The translations under genes and the position numbers were made by a program. From assembly GCA_009840525.1 (NCBI GenBank), contig VXNP01000070.1, positions 1-64,000 of the forward strand: a DNA stretch of 64,000 nucleotides. The letters run 5' to 3'. The DNA comes from Gammaproteobacteria bacterium. Its GTDB lineage: Bacteria; Gemmatimonadota; Gemmatimonadetes; Longimicrobiales; Gaopeijiaceae. Of this stretch, positions 37,583 to 46,702 are shown in pieces. Each line of letters begins with the position of its first letter. Within the stretch, counting starts at the first letter, position 1. The notes below the pieces were generated by a model. That model did no database searches. It was not told the DNA's origin and saw only the letters and a program-made list of their open reading frames with translations.

Positions 37583-37602
37583 AGCCGTCGTTCCAGACCC
37601 CG

Positions 37603-37614
37603 CCGCCCGGGCGG
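37603..37614. terminator. Palindrome at a convergent gene junction, possible terminator
   Basis: A perfect 12-nt palindrome CCGCCCGGGCGG sits in the 39-nt gap between two convergent genes (metallo-hydrolase and rseP). No U tract follows on either strand, so it is at best a weak bidirectional terminator. Confidence 0.25.
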
Positions 37615-37621
37615 TTCGGCG

Positions 37622-38980
37622 TCACAACCCCAGTACGCGCAGGATGTCGTTGGAGAGCGCCCAGACCATGATGCCCATGAGCACCAGGAAGCCGACCCGG
37701 CTCCAGCGCAGCCGCTGCTCCAGGCTGAGTGCCTTCCCTCTGACCGCCTCGATCCCGAGAAAGACGAGATGTCCGCCGTCCAGTATCGGAATGGGAAGCA
37801 GGTTCAGGATCGCCAGATTCACCGAGAACAGAGCCATGAAGCGCAGGAAGGTCTGAATCCCCGCCTCTGCGGCCTGACCGGACAGCGTTCCGATGGTGAC
37901 GATGCTGCCCACGTTGCGCGGGGAGACGTTCCCGGTCACGAGATCGCCGAGGAACGCGAGGATCATGCGGGTGGTGCCCACGGTGTCCCGGTATCCGATC
38001 ACCGCAGCGCGGGTCAGCGGAACGGGCACGTACACCGGATCGGCCACCGGCGCCAGAATGCCGACCTGACCCACGGTCCTGATCTCCCCGTCGGGCCCCC
38101 TTTCCTCACGCGTTGCGAGGGGCACCGCGATCTCTATCAGAGCGCCGTCGCGCACCAGTTGAAGTTCGACCGTGCGACCGGGACGGCGCATGATCTCCCG
38201 CCGGAACAGCGCCCAATTGTCCACGGCTACGCCGTCCACGGCGAGTACGCGGTCCCCTGGCTGTACACCCGCGCTCGCCGCGGGCATCCCGAGCTCGACG
38301 TCCAGGACTTCGGCTTCGATCCAGTAGTCGAGGGCCAATGCCAGGCGCTCGCGCGCGGAAGGATCGTCGGGCGCCGGCACCGAGACCATCACGCGCGGGG
38401 ACTCGGTTTCCACCGTGATCGTCTCGCCCCGTGCCGACAGGAATCCCTCACGCACATCCCCCCAGTGGACCACATCGCGGTCGCCCACCCGCGTGAGGCG
38501 CGCGCCCACGGGCAGCCCCGCCAGCGGTTCCGCGCCCGGGGGCAGCAGCTCCATGTCCACGTAGCCGAGCCGGGTCTCGTCCGCCTCCACCCGACCCCAG
38601 CCCGCGGCGATCGTGGTATACGCCGCGAAGGCGAAGACCATGTTCATGATCACGCCCGCCGACAGCACCAGCGCGCGCGCCCACACCGGCTTGCCGTCGA
38701 AGTCGGTGGGAGCGGGCCGGCGCCGCACCTCGCCGCCGCCCCCTTCCACCTGGTCCATGACCTCATCGGCCATGCCGCTCATCTTGACGTAGCCGCCCAG
38801 CGGAATCGCCGAGATCACGTATTCGGTATCGCCGCGGCGAAAACCGAGAACCCGTGGCCCCAGCCCGATCGAGAAGCGCAGCACCTTTACGCCCACGGCC
38901 TTGGCCGCCCAGAAGTGGCCGAGTTCGTGGACGAGGATCAGAACGCCCAGGACAACGATTGTCGCCAGCAACGCCATCAT
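37622..38980 (-). CDS. rseP: RIP zinc metalloprotease RseP
   Basis: Site-2 protease of the inner membrane cutting anti-sigma factors and signal peptide remnants. The 452-residue protein has the zinc motif HELGH at residues 18-22 in the first TM helix. It then has FSIGLGPRVLGFRRGDTEYVISAIPLGGYVKM, a periplasmic PDZ region (PASAGVQPGDRVLAVDG around 235), and the third metal ligand motif NLLPIPILDGGHL near 397. It is the last gene of the rpsB-to-dxr cluster, 39 nt after dxr, a widely conserved order. Confidence 0.96.
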   Translation of the reverse strand: MMALLATIVVLGVLILVHELGHFWAAKAVGVKVLRFSIGLGPRVLGFRRGDTEYVISAIPLGGYVKMSGMADEVMDQVEGGGGEVRRRPAPTDFDGKPVWARALVLSAGVIMNMVFAFAAYTTIAAGWGRVEADETRLGYVDMELLPPGAEPLAGLPVGARLTRVGDRDVVHWGDVREGFLSARGETITVETESPRVMVSVPAPDDPSARERLALALDYWIEAEVLDVELGMPAASAGVQPGDRVLAVDGVAVDNWALFRREIMRRPGRTVELQLVRDGALIEIAVPLATREERGPDGEIRTVGQVGILAPVADPVYVPVPLTRAAVIGYRDTVGTTRMILAFLGDLVTGNVSPRNVGSIVTIGTLSGQAAEAGIQTFLRFMALFSVNLAILNLLPIPILDGGHLVFLGIEAVRGKALSLEQRLRWSRVGFLVLMGIMVWALSNDILRVLGL

Positions 38981-39019
38981 CCCTCTCCCTGTATGCGCCC
39001 GCTCATGAGCCGCGCGCCA

Positions 39020-40168
39020 TTACGCGACCACCGCGTCGATGGATTCCCGGGTCACGCGCCGGGCCTCGGCGTCCACGCCGAGCACGTCCTCGACCGACCT
39101 GATCCTTCCTGGAGGGGTTCGCTCCAGCGCCGCTCCCACCACCGCCGCCATCTCTCTGAAGGGTAGCACGCCCTCCAGGAATGCGTGCACCGCCACCTCG
39201 TTGGCGGCGTTGAAGACCGTCGGCGCCCAGCCACCAGCGCGCCCCGCCTGCACGCCCAGCTCGAACAGGGGGAACCGCGGCCGGTCCAGTTCCTCGAACG
39301 TCAGATCCGACAGGCGTGACGGACGGAAGGTTCGCAAGCGGGCGTCGTCGATCCGCTCCGGGTGTGTCAGCGCGTACAGGATGGGCAGTTCCATGGTGGG
39401 AAGGCCGAGTTGCGCCACGACCGATCCGTCCGTGAACTCCACGAAGGAATGGACGATCGATTGCGGATGAACGACCACATCGATGCGTTCATATTCCATC
39501 CCATACAGGAAATGTGCCTCAATGACCTCCAGCGCCTTGTTCGCGAGCGTGGCCGAGTCGATGGTGATCTTGGAACCCATGTTCCAGGTGGGATGGCGCA
39601 GCGCGTCGGCGGGCGTGACGTCGTTCATTCGCGACGCGTCCCAACGGCGAAAGGGACCGCCCGAAGCGGTCAGCACGATGCGGGCCACATGCCCGGGGTC
39701 GCTGCCGGCGAGACACTGGAGGATGGCGCTGTGTTCCGAATCGACCGGCACCAGTTCACCGCCCCCCGAACGCGCCGTTTCGTCGACGAGTTCGCCTCCC
39801 GCCACCAGCGACTCCTTGTTGGCCAGCGCAAGGCGCTTGCCCGCCCGAAGCACGGCGAGGGTGGGCTCGAGACCCGAGACCCCCACCAGGGCATTGACGA
39901 CCACATCCGCGTCGCTGCTCCCCGCGAGCTCGATCAGAGCCTCGCGGCCGTAGGCGCACGATACGCCGGGGAGGTCGAGCCTCTCCGCCCCGGGGTCGGC
40001 GACCACCACCCGGCGCGGCCGATGCAGCGCCGCCTGCTCGCGAAGCACGGCTACCGAGCGGTTGGCGGCCAGCGCGACCACGCGGAAGCGCCCCGGATGC
40101 CGGCCCACTACCTCGAGCGCGCTGCGCCCGACCGAACCCGTGGATCCCAGGATTGCGATCCGGATCAC
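39020..40168 (-). CDS. dxr: 1-deoxy-D-xylulose-5-phosphate reductoisomerase
   Basis: Second enzyme of the MEP isoprenoid pathway, NADPH-dependent, target of fosmidomycin. The NADPH-binding start IAILGSTGSVGRSALEVV, the VNALVGVSGLEPTL and ALANKESLVAGG segments, the metal/substrate motif PVDSEHSAI (Asp and Glu ligands) and the flexible-loop MGSKITIDSATLANKALEVIEAH are intact. 382 residues, normal length. 37 nt downstream of cdsA. Confidence 0.97.
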   Translation of the reverse strand: MIRIAILGSTGSVGRSALEVVGRHPGRFRVVALAANRSVAVLREQAALHRPRRVVVADPGAERLDLPGVSCAYGREALIELAGSSDADVVVNALVGVSGLEPTLAVLRAGKRLALANKESLVAGGELVDETARSGGGELVPVDSEHSAILQCLAGSDPGHVARIVLTASGGPFRRWDASRMNDVTPADALRHPTWNMGSKITIDSATLANKALEVIEAHFLYGMEYERIDVVVHPQSIVHSFVEFTDGSVVAQLGLPTMELPILYALTHPERIDDARLRTFRPSRLSDLTFEELDRPRFPLFELGVQAGRAGGWAPTVFNAANEVAVHAFLEGVLPFREMAAVVGAALERTPPGRIRSVEDVLGVDAEARRVTRESIDAVVA

Positions 40169-40205
40169 GTCGACGCACCCTGCGCAGCGGGGACCGCCAC
40201 CCGGT

Positions 40206-41090
40206 TCATGGCGACACCGAACCGGCGAGCTGAAGCGCCGCGTAGGCGAGCGGCAGCGTCACCAAAACGGCGTCGAGCCTGTCGAGCACTCCGCCATGGC
40301 CGGGAAGCATCGACCCGGTGTCCTTGACGCCGGCTTCGCGCTTGAGCAGCGAAACGGCCAGATCCCCCGCCAGCCCGCCCGCGCCGATCAGGAGCGCGAT
40401 GCCGACGAGCCAGCTCCGCCCGACCCCCAGCAGGACGAACGGCTCGGCGGCCGCGATCGCGAAGAACAGGCCCGCCGCTCCGGCGGCCAGAATTCCGGCG
40501 ATGGTGCCTTCCAGCGTCTTGCCCGGGCTGACGGCCGGAAACAGGCGGCGAGTGCCCCACAGGCTGCCCGCGAAATATGCGGCGATGTCCCCGACCCAGG
40601 TGACCGTCAGGGGGAAGAGCAGCAGCAACGGACCCTCGAGCGAGCCGGGGGCTCTCACTGCGACCCCCGTCTCCGGCAGGTGGCGCAGCAGCACCGCGAA
40701 GCAGAGCCCGCCTCCCACATACAGAGCTGCCGTCAGCGTTGAACAGACGGACGCGAGCGGCTTGTCCGTCACGGCGCGTGCGCGCACGGCGGCGATGAAG
40801 AGCACTACGGTGGCCCCCATGAGGATCGTCAGCGCGAGCGGGGCGAACCCGGTGAAGAAGGGCTCCGCCGTCGCTGCCAGGACGAGCGCTGCCGTGATGG
40901 CCATGGCCGTGCGGGTGAAGGTCCGTACACCGGTCCGCCGAGCCAGCAGGCAGAACTCGCGGGTCGCCAGCATGGCCAGCGCCGCCGCAAGCACACCCAT
41001 GAGCCATCCACCCCGGTAGATGACCGGAAGTACGACGAGCAGCGCGACCACCGCCACCACCGCGCGGCGCGAAAGATCGGCCATCGCCAT
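40206..41090 (-). CDS. cdsA: Phosphatidate cytidylyltransferase
   Basis: Integral membrane enzyme making CDP-diacylglycerol from phosphatidate and CTP. From ATG 41090 the protein has 294 residues with seven to eight hydrophobic segments. The C-terminal family signature is complete: SLLKREAGVKDTGSMLPGHGGVLDRLD is split here as SLLKREAGVKD and LPGHGGVLDRLD. The start overlaps the uppS stop by 1 nt (TGATG); a second ATG lies at 41084. Confidence 0.95.
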   Translation of the reverse strand: MAMADLSRRAVVAVVALLVVLPVIYRGGWLMGVLAAALAMLATREFCLLARRTGVRTFTRTAMAITAALVLAATAEPFFTGFAPLALTILMGATVVLFIAAVRARAVTDKPLASVCSTLTAALYVGGGLCFAVLLRHLPETGVAVRAPGSLEGPLLLLFPLTVTWVGDIAAYFAGSLWGTRRLFPAVSPGKTLEGTIAGILAAGAAGLFFAIAAAEPFVLLGVGRSWLVGIALLIGAGGLAGDLAVSLLKREAGVKDTGSMLPGHGGVLDRLDAVLVTLPLAYAALQLAGSVSP

Positions 41091-41833
41091 CAGGCGGAAG
41101 TGATCCGGCCGAAGCGGCGGTCGCGGCGCTGGTAGTCCAGGACCGCCGCGAAGAGGTCGTCCCTGGAGAAATCCGGCCACAGCACGGGGGTGATGTGAAT
41201 CTCCGAGTACGAAATCTGCCAAAGCATGAAGTTCGAGATTCTGCACTCCCCGGAAGTCCGGATGAGAAGGTCGGGATCGGGTATGCCGCTCGTCAGCAGC
41301 GCCCGCTCCAGGCACGCCTCGTCGATCTCCGCGGGGTCCAGTTCTCCGGCTCGGGCGCGCGCGGCCAGACGGCGAACCGCGGTCAGGATGTCTTCCCTTC
41401 CGCTGTAGGAGATCATCAGATTGAGCCTGAGCGTCGTTCCGCCCTCGGTCTCCCGCATGATGCGCTCCACGGCCTCGCGCGCTGAAGGCTGCATTCTGGC
41501 CAGGGTCCCGAGCACACGTACTTCGACGCCCTTCTCGACAAGCTCCGAGCACTCCCGCTCCGCATACGCCTTCAGGAGCGACATCAGAGCCGACACCTCC
41601 TCCGACGGACGATTCCAGTTGTCGGTGGAAAACGCAAAGAGGGTGAGGATCTTGATGCCGGCGTCGACCGAAGCCTCGATGGTCGTGCGTACGGCGTTCA
41701 TTCCGGCTTCGTGCCCCGTCTTGCGGGGCAGGCCCTGCCGCCGGGCCCAGCGCCCGTTGCCGTCCATGATGACGGCTACGTGACGCGGCATGGGCCCGCT
41801 CATGTCAATCCGGGCCGGCACGTTGGACTTCAT
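41090..41833 (-). CDS. uppS: Isoprenyl transferase (undecaprenyl diphosphate synthase)
   Basis: cis-Prenyltransferase making the C55 lipid carrier for wall and glycan synthesis. The catalytic Asp24 sits in VAVIMDGNGRWA, followed by the HEAGM helix, FSTDNW, and the C-terminal PDLLIRTSGECRISNFMLWQ with SYSEIHITPVLWPDF. 247 residues. An internal ATG (residue 11) would also give a full enzyme. Directly downstream of frr (2-nt gap). Confidence 0.97.
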   Translation of the reverse strand: MKSNVPARIDMSGPMPRHVAVIMDGNGRWARRQGLPRKTGHEAGMNAVRTTIEASVDAGIKILTLFAFSTDNWNRPSEEVSALMSLLKAYAERECSELVEKGVEVRVLGTLARMQPSAREAVERIMRETEGGTTLRLNLMISYSGREDILTAVRRLAARARAGELDPAEIDEACLERALLTSGIPDPDLLIRTSGECRISNFMLWQISYSEIHITPVLWPDFSRDDLFAAVLDYQRRDRRFGRITSA

Positions 41834-41835
41834 GG

Positions 41836-42387
41836 CTAGATGGCCATGACCTCCTCCTCCTTGGCCTTCATGAGCTCGTCCAGCGAGGCCACGTAGCGGT
41901 CGGTGAGCTTCTGAATCCCGCCCATCATGTGGTGACCCTGGTCCTCGCTGATCTCGTGCTCCCTGATGCGACGCTTCACCTCGCCATTGCCCGCGCGCCG
42001 GGCGTGGCGGATCGAGATCCGGGTATTCTCCGACATCTTGTGGATGATGCGCACGTATTCCCGGCGTCGTTCCTCGGTGAGCGGAGGAATCGGTACGCGT
42101 ATGAGGTTGCCGTCGTTGGAGGGATTAAGCCCGAGGTTGGCGGACATGATCGCCTTCTCGACGGAGGACATCAGCGACTTGTCGTATGGCTGCACCACCA
42201 GCAGGCTCGCGTCGGCCGCAACCACCGTCGCGAGCTGATTCAGGGGCATGCTGGCCCCGTAGGCGTCGACCCGGACGCTGTCCAGCAGAGCCGGGGTCGC
42301 CTTGCCGGTTCGAACGGTTGCGAACTCGCGCCGGGCAGCATCGAGCGCGGCGTCCATGCGCTCCGTGAGTTCTTCCATGAGTCCCAT
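41836..42387 (-). CDS. frr: Ribosome recycling factor
   Basis: Splits post-termination ribosomes with EF-G. The 183-residue helical protein contains the conserved ATPALLDSVRVDAYGA motif near residues 30-45, PYDKSLMSSVEKAI, and the C-terminal long helix ending DELMKAKEEEVMAI. Standard position after pyrH, here with a 48-nt gap. Confidence 0.97.
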   Translation of the reverse strand: MGLMEELTERMDAALDAARREFATVRTGKATPALLDSVRVDAYGASMPLNQLATVVAADASLLVVQPYDKSLMSSVEKAIMSANLGLNPSNDGNLIRVPIPPLTEERRREYVRIIHKMSENTRISIRHARRAGNGEVKRRIREHEISEDQGHHMMGGIQKLTDRYVASLDELMKAKEEEVMAI

Positions 42388-42435
42388 GACAGCCTCCCGT
42401 GCGCGTGTGATACCGATCGGAGAGCAGATACCCGG

Positions 42436-43158
42436 TCAGGATACCAACGTGCCTATGCGCTCCCCTCTGATGGCGGCCCCGACCGCTCCTCTCTCGCCGA
42501 GATTGAGTACGATGATGGGCAGCTTGTTGTCCTTGCAGAGCGACACCGCCGGGGCATCCATGACCCCAAGTTCCCGCGCGATCACTTCCTGAAAGCTGAT
42601 GCGGCGGATGAACTGCGCGGTCGGGTCCAGGAGAGGATCGGCGGTAAAGATGCCCGCCACCTTCGTGGCCTTGATGATCACGTCGGCTTCCATCTCGATC
42701 GCCCGCAGAGCGGCCGCGGTGTCGGTCGAAAAATACGGGTTCCCCGTGCCTCCGGCGAAGATCACCACCCTGCCCTTCTCCAAGTGGCGAATCGCCCGGC
42801 GGCGGATGTAGGGCTCCGCCAGCTTTTCCATGCGAAAGGCGGTCAGCACGCGCGTGGTGACGTTCTTGCGCTCGAGCAGATCCTGAAGCGCCAACGCATT
42901 GATTACGGTGGCGAGCATGCCCATGTAGTCGGCCGTGACGCGGTCCATGCCCTGACGGCTGGCCAGCGCCCCGCGCATGATGTTGCCGCCCCCGATGACG
43001 ATGCCGAGGGCCACGCCCAGGTCGGCGAGCGTCCCGATCTCGTCGGTGAGTCGGTCCACGACCGGCGGAGAGATGCCGAATCCCTCCTCTCCCGCGAGCG
43101 CTTCGCCGGAGAGCTTCAGGAGAACCCGCGAGTACCGGAATTCCGACGAGCCGCTCAT
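42436..43158 (-). CDS. pyrH: Uridylate kinase
   Basis: UMP kinase of the amino-acid-kinase family, first step from UMP to UTP/CTP. RVLLKLSGEALAGE near the N-terminus, VIGGGNIMRG, the GGTGNPYFSTDTAAALRA segment and KATKVAGIFTADP are all typical. 240 residues. 20 nt downstream of tsf. Confidence 0.97.
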   Translation of the reverse strand: MSGSSEFRYSRVLLKLSGEALAGEEGFGISPPVVDRLTDEIGTLADLGVALGIVIGGGNIMRGALASRQGMDRVTADYMGMLATVINALALQDLLERKNVTTRVLTAFRMEKLAEPYIRRRAIRHLEKGRVVIFAGGTGNPYFSTDTAAALRAIEMEADVIIKATKVAGIFTADPLLDPTAQFIRRISFQEVIARELGVMDAPAVSLCKDNKLPIIVLNLGERGAVGAAIRGERIGTLVS

Positions 43159-43178
43159 CGTCCCGCGGGCGTGCGCCG

Positions 43179-43778
43179 TCAGCCGCGCTGCCCGACCGCG
43201 AACCTCGAGAAGCGGGCGACTTCGATCTTCTCACCGGTTTTCGCCGATACCTCGGTCACGAGTTCGCCGATGGTCCGGGCCGTGTCCTTGATGAAGGGCT
43301 GCTCCAGCAGCACCTGATCCTTGTAGAAGGCCTTCAGCTTCCCCTGGACGATCATGTCCTGAATGCGTTCCGGCTTCCCCTGGGCGCGCACCTGCTCCCG
43401 GTAGACCGCCTTCTCACGCTCGACCACATCCTGCGGCAGATCTTCCGCGCGCACGGCAATCGGGTCCTGGGAGGCGATGTGCAGGGCGATGTCCTTGGCC
43501 AGCGCCCGGAAGTCGTCCGTGTTGGCGACGAAGTCGGTCTCGCAGTTGACTTCGACGATGACGCCCACCCTTCGGTCGAAGTGGACGTAGCTGCCGATGG
43601 TTCCCTGGTTCGTATCCCTGCCCGCTCGCTTCGAAACCTTCGCCGCACCCCTGGCACGGAGGAGATCGACCGCGGCCTCGAGATCGCCTCCCGTCTCTTC
43701 GAGAGCGCGCTTGCAATCCATCATGCCCCCGCCTGTACGGTCGCGCAGGGCCTTCACCATCTTTGCGGGAATCGTCAT
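43179..43778 (-). CDS. tsf: Elongation factor Ts, short form
   Basis: Nucleotide exchange factor for EF-Tu. The N-terminal UBA-like domain (VKALRDRTGGGMMDCKRALEE) and the core motif NCETDFVANTDDF are clear. At 199 residues it matches the short EF-Ts type (as in Thermus) lacking much of the C-terminal dimerisation region of the enterobacterial protein. It follows rpsB by 114 nt. Confidence 0.96.
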   Translation of the reverse strand: MTIPAKMVKALRDRTGGGMMDCKRALEETGGDLEAAVDLLRARGAAKVSKRAGRDTNQGTIGSYVHFDRRVGVIVEVNCETDFVANTDDFRALAKDIALHIASQDPIAVRAEDLPQDVVEREKAVYREQVRAQGKPERIQDMIVQGKLKAFYKDQVLLEQPFIKDTARTIGELVTEVSAKTGEKIEVARFSRFAVGQRG

Positions 43779-43892
43779 ATGGAGTATCCGCCTGGTGGTC
43801 GTTTCGAGGTTCCGGGACGCGGGATCCGGTGGCGACGCTTTCCCGCGACCCTCGTCCGTACTCCCTGTCCCGGCACTCGCCGGCAGGAAGGA

Positions 43893-44915
43893 TCAGCTGG
43901 TCCGGGACGCTACCGGCTTGGGAGGCGCGCGCCGGACCCGGGACGGCTCCGGTTCGGCTTCCTGGCTGGTCGACGGCTTCGCGGGCTCTCCGCCGGAATC
44001 CGATTGGGCCGCCTCGCGCCCCGGCTTCCTGACCAGAACGCGGGCCCTCCTCACTCGCTTTTGCGAATCCCCTCGACCGCTGCCCGTCTGGCGTTCCGCG
44101 ATGACGCCCGGACGGGGCCGGCGGCGCGCTCGACGGCGCGGATGCTCCTCCACCGCGGCGGCCTTCTCGCCTGTCTCGGTCGAATACGTCGTGGCCTCCA
44201 GGTCCTCCACCCGACGGCGTTCATCTTCCGGCACCTCTTTGCGGGCCTGGCTGATGGCCTCGGCGATGGCTCCGCTGATCAGGCTGACCGAACGTATCGC
44301 GTCGTCGTTGCCCGGAATCGGGTAGGTGATGAGATCCGGATCGGCGTTGGTGTCGGTGATGGCGATGATCGGGATACCGAGCCGGTGGGCCTCCCTGACC
44401 GCGATCGCTTCGCGCCGGGCATCGACGACGAAGATGGCGCCGGGGAGCCGGGTCATGTCCTTCACCCCGGAAAAGTACTTCTCCAACTTCAGCCGCTCGC
44501 GCTCGAGCAGAAGGCGTTCCTTCTTGGTGTAGAACTCGAAGGCGTTCTCCTCCTGCCCCCGCTCCAGCTCCTTCAAGCGACGGATCTGGCGACGAATGGT
44601 CTGGAAGTTGGTGAGCATGCCGCCCAGCCAGCGCTCCGTCACGAACAGGCTGCGGGACCGGGCGGCGTCTTCCTCAATGATTCCGCGCAACTGCGGCTTG
44701 GTGCAGACGAACAGTAGGCGTTCGCCCGAAAGCACCAGTTGGCGTGCGATCTTCCGGGCCGTGATCAGCCGATCGAACGTCTTGCGCAGGTCGATGATAT
44801 GGATGCCGTTCCGCTCCGTGAAGATGAAACGGCGCATCTTGGGGTTCCATCGGCGCGTCTGGTGTCCGAAGTGGACCCCGGCCTCAAGCATCTGGTTCAG
44901 AGAAACCTGCTCCAT
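43893..44915 (-). CDS. rpsB: 30S ribosomal protein S2 with long basic C-terminal extension
   Basis: Small-subunit protein anchoring S1. Residues 1-228 are a full S2, with LNQMLEAGVHFGHQTRRWNP, LFVCTKPQLRGI, ERWLGGMLTNFQT and DPDLITYPIPGNDDAIRS. A further 110 residues follow, rich in Arg, Pro, Glu and Ser (for example PRRRARRRPRPG), without predicted fold. Most bacterial S2 proteins end near 230-260. The frame is continuous, so this is a genuine extension unless the stop was lost recently. 23 nt after rpsI. Confidence 0.95.
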   Translation of the reverse strand: MEQVSLNQMLEAGVHFGHQTRRWNPKMRRFIFTERNGIHIIDLRKTFDRLITARKIARQLVLSGERLLFVCTKPQLRGIIEEDAARSRSLFVTERWLGGMLTNFQTIRRQIRRLKELERGQEENAFEFYTKKERLLLERERLKLEKYFSGVKDMTRLPGAIFVVDARREAIAVREAHRLGIPIIAITDTNADPDLITYPIPGNDDAIRSVSLISGAIAEAISQARKEVPEDERRRVEDLEATTYSTETGEKAAAVEEHPRRRARRRPRPGVIAERQTGSGRGDSQKRVRRARVLVRKPGREAAQSDSGGEPAKPSTSQEAEPEPSRVRRAPPKPVASRTS

Positions 44916-44938
44916 GCGTCTCCAGGCAGTCCTCGGGT

Positions 44939-45334
44939 TTATCGCTTGCTGAACTGGAAGCGCTTGCGGGCCTTCGGACGGCCGGGCTTCTTGCGCTCCA
45001 CCTTGCGCGGATCACGTGAGAGGAACCCGCCCTGGCGAAGCGGGCCCATCGCGTCTTCGTCTTCCTCGACCAGCGCCCGGGCAACGCCCAGGCGGATGGC
45101 GTCGGCCTGACCGGTCATCCCGCCCCCGTGTACGCGCACGACGACATCGAAGCGGGCGTCGGCGTCAACGACCTGCATCGGTTCGGTGGCGCGTTTGCGA
45201 TGCACCAGCCGCGGAAAATAGTCGTCCAGTTCCCGGCCGTTGATCAGCCACCTTCCGATTCCCGGTCGCAGCATGATGCGCGCAACGCTGCTCTTGCGCC
45301 GGCCTACGGCCTGAACCTGTTCTACGTATGGCAA
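44939..45334 (-). CDS. rpsI: 30S ribosomal protein S9
   Basis: Protein whose C-terminal tail reaches the ribosomal P site. QAVGRRKSSVARIMLRPG at the N-terminus, the GGGMTGQADAIRLGVARALV core, and the basic end KKPGRPKARKRFQFSKR are diagnostic. I start it at TTG 45334 (131 residues, usual length, with a GAGGT motif upstream). ATG 45379 would overlap rplM by 32 nt and add 15 unconserved residues. Confidence 0.93.
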   Translation of the reverse strand: MPYVEQVQAVGRRKSSVARIMLRPGIGRWLINGRELDDYFPRLVHRKRATEPMQVVDADARFDVVVRVHGGGMTGQADAIRLGVARALVEEDEDAMGPLRQGGFLSRDPRKVERKKPGRPKARKRFQFSKR

Positions 45335-45347
45335 TGAACCCGTGACC

Positions 45348-45776
45348 TCAGAACGTGAGTGGGCGCGGACGCTGGCCATGATGAGGATGCTCGGCCCCGG
45401 CGTAGACGCGCAGCCGGCGGCGGAGTCGGCGACCCAGGCGTGCTTTCGGGAGCATGCCGCGTACGGCGCGCTCGATCACCCGCTCGGGATGCCGCTCCAG
45501 CATCGTCCTGAAGGGGATATGGCGCCCGCCGCCCATGTAGCCGGAATGACGAAAGTAGGTCTTCTGCGCCGCCTTGTTGCCGGTGAGCCTCACGCGGGCG
45601 GCGTTGATCACCACCACGTTGTCCCCCGTGTCCAGATGAGGCGTGAAGATGGGCTTGTGCTTGCCGCGCAGCACCCGCGCGATCTGCGCCGCCAGGCGCC
45701 CCAACGGCTGTCCCGCGGCATCAACCACCCACCACTGGTGCTCAATGTCGCGCGCCCTTGGCGTATATGTCTTCAC
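45348..45776 (-). CDS. rplM: 50S ribosomal protein L13
   Basis: Early-assembly large-subunit protein. The GTG start at 45776 gives MKTYTPRARDIEHQWWVVDA and a 142-residue product, exactly the family length and N-terminus. The conserved GDNVVVINAARVRLTGNK and HSGYMGG segments follow, then the VRGMLPK motif. A longer frame from 45866 is not conserved and would start at the promoter -10 box. Confidence 0.95.
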   Translation of the reverse strand: MKTYTPRARDIEHQWWVVDAAGQPLGRLAAQIARVLRGKHKPIFTPHLDTGDNVVVINAARVRLTGNKAAQKTYFRHSGYMGGGRHIPFRTMLERHPERVIERAVRGMLPKARLGRRLRRRLRVYAGAEHPHHGQRPRPLTF

Positions 45777-45865
45777 GTAGGGTTCACCCGCGATTCGCCG
45801 GGGAGACGTTCTTCCGCGGTCTCGCCCTCGCGTCGAGCCCACGGAGTAGAGCAACAAAGCAGTCA

Positions 45866-45894
45866 AGGGTATCAGAGAGGCCGCATGGTGTCAA
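45866..45894 (-). promoter_or_regulatory. Promoter of the rplM-rpsI ribosomal operon
   Basis: Minus-strand -35 TTGACA (45889-45894, consensus) and -10 TACCCT (45866-45871), exact 17-nt spacer: the strongest promoter match in the window. The start near 45859 gives an 83-nt leader before rplM, long enough for L13-type autoregulation (known elsewhere; not seen directly here). Confidence 0.7.
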
Positions 45895-45907
45895 CCAGAG
45901 CCCGCGT

Positions 45908-46702
45908 CTAACGGACAATCCCTCCGATCCTGCCCCAGCGCACGTCCTTCACCCACGCAGCCTCCTCGTCGGAGGACGGGTCGAAGGAGTAGTAGACGAA
46001 CCACGGCCGGCCGCGGACCGACTTCTTGTCGACAAATCCCCAGTAGCGCGAGTCTTCGCTGTTGTCGCGGTTGTCCCCGAGGACGAAGTAGCCGCCGTCC
46101 GGAAGCCGGATCGGACCCCAGTTGTCCCGCGTCGGCCGGTAGGACGCCGGGTCGCGGCCGTCGGCGAGGAAATCGGCCTGCCACGCCATGTCGGGATGAA
46201 ATTCGTCACGCCGCGGATCCACGTGGCGAACGTAGGGCTCGTCGAGCTGCACCTCGTTCAGGTACAGCTTCTTGGCCCGCATCTGGAGGACGTCCCCAGG
46301 CACCCCGATCACGCGCTTCACATAGTTCTTTCCGGGGTCGTGCGGGGGCGTGAACACGATGACATCGCGCCGCTCGATCTCCGCGAATGCTGGAAGGTGC
46401 AGCGCCGTCCCCGGAACCTCGGCGCCGTACACCGCCTTGTTGACCACCAGGAAGTCGCCGACCAGCAAGGTGTTCTCCATGGAGGCGGTGGGAATCGTGA
46501 AGGCCTCCACCAGAAATGCTCTGATGATCAGGAACAGCGCGAATGCGATCAGGACCGACCGGCACCACTCCCACGCCTTCCGGGTCAGCGACTTCAAGGG
46601 TGCCTCCGCCGCCGGTTCGGAGTCGCGTCCGCCATCGTCCGCCCCGTCACCGGTCCGCAGCCGATCTCCCCGTTCTCCGTCCCGTCCCGCTGCCCGCCTC
46701 AC
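45908..46702 (-). CDS. lepB: Signal peptidase I
   Basis: Inner-membrane serine protease removing signal peptides. After a charged 38-residue N-terminus there is one TM helix (about 48-66). The catalytic dyad is Ser74 (TIPTASMENTLL) and Lys129 (YVKRVIGVPGD). The signature GDNRDNSEDSRYWG lies near residues 212-225. 264 residues. The GTG start overlaps the stop of the NtrC-type regulator by 4 nt. Confidence 0.95.
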   Translation of the reverse strand: MRRAAGRDGERGDRLRTGDGADDGGRDSEPAAEAPLKSLTRKAWEWCRSVLIAFALFLIIRAFLVEAFTIPTASMENTLLVGDFLVVNKAVYGAEVPGTALHLPAFAEIERRDVIVFTPPHDPGKNYVKRVIGVPGDVLQMRAKKLYLNEVQLDEPYVRHVDPRRDEFHPDMAWQADFLADGRDPASYRPTRDNWGPIRLPDGGYFVLGDNRDNSEDSRYWGFVDKKSVRGRPWFVYYSFDPSSDEEAAWVKDVRWGRIGGIVR

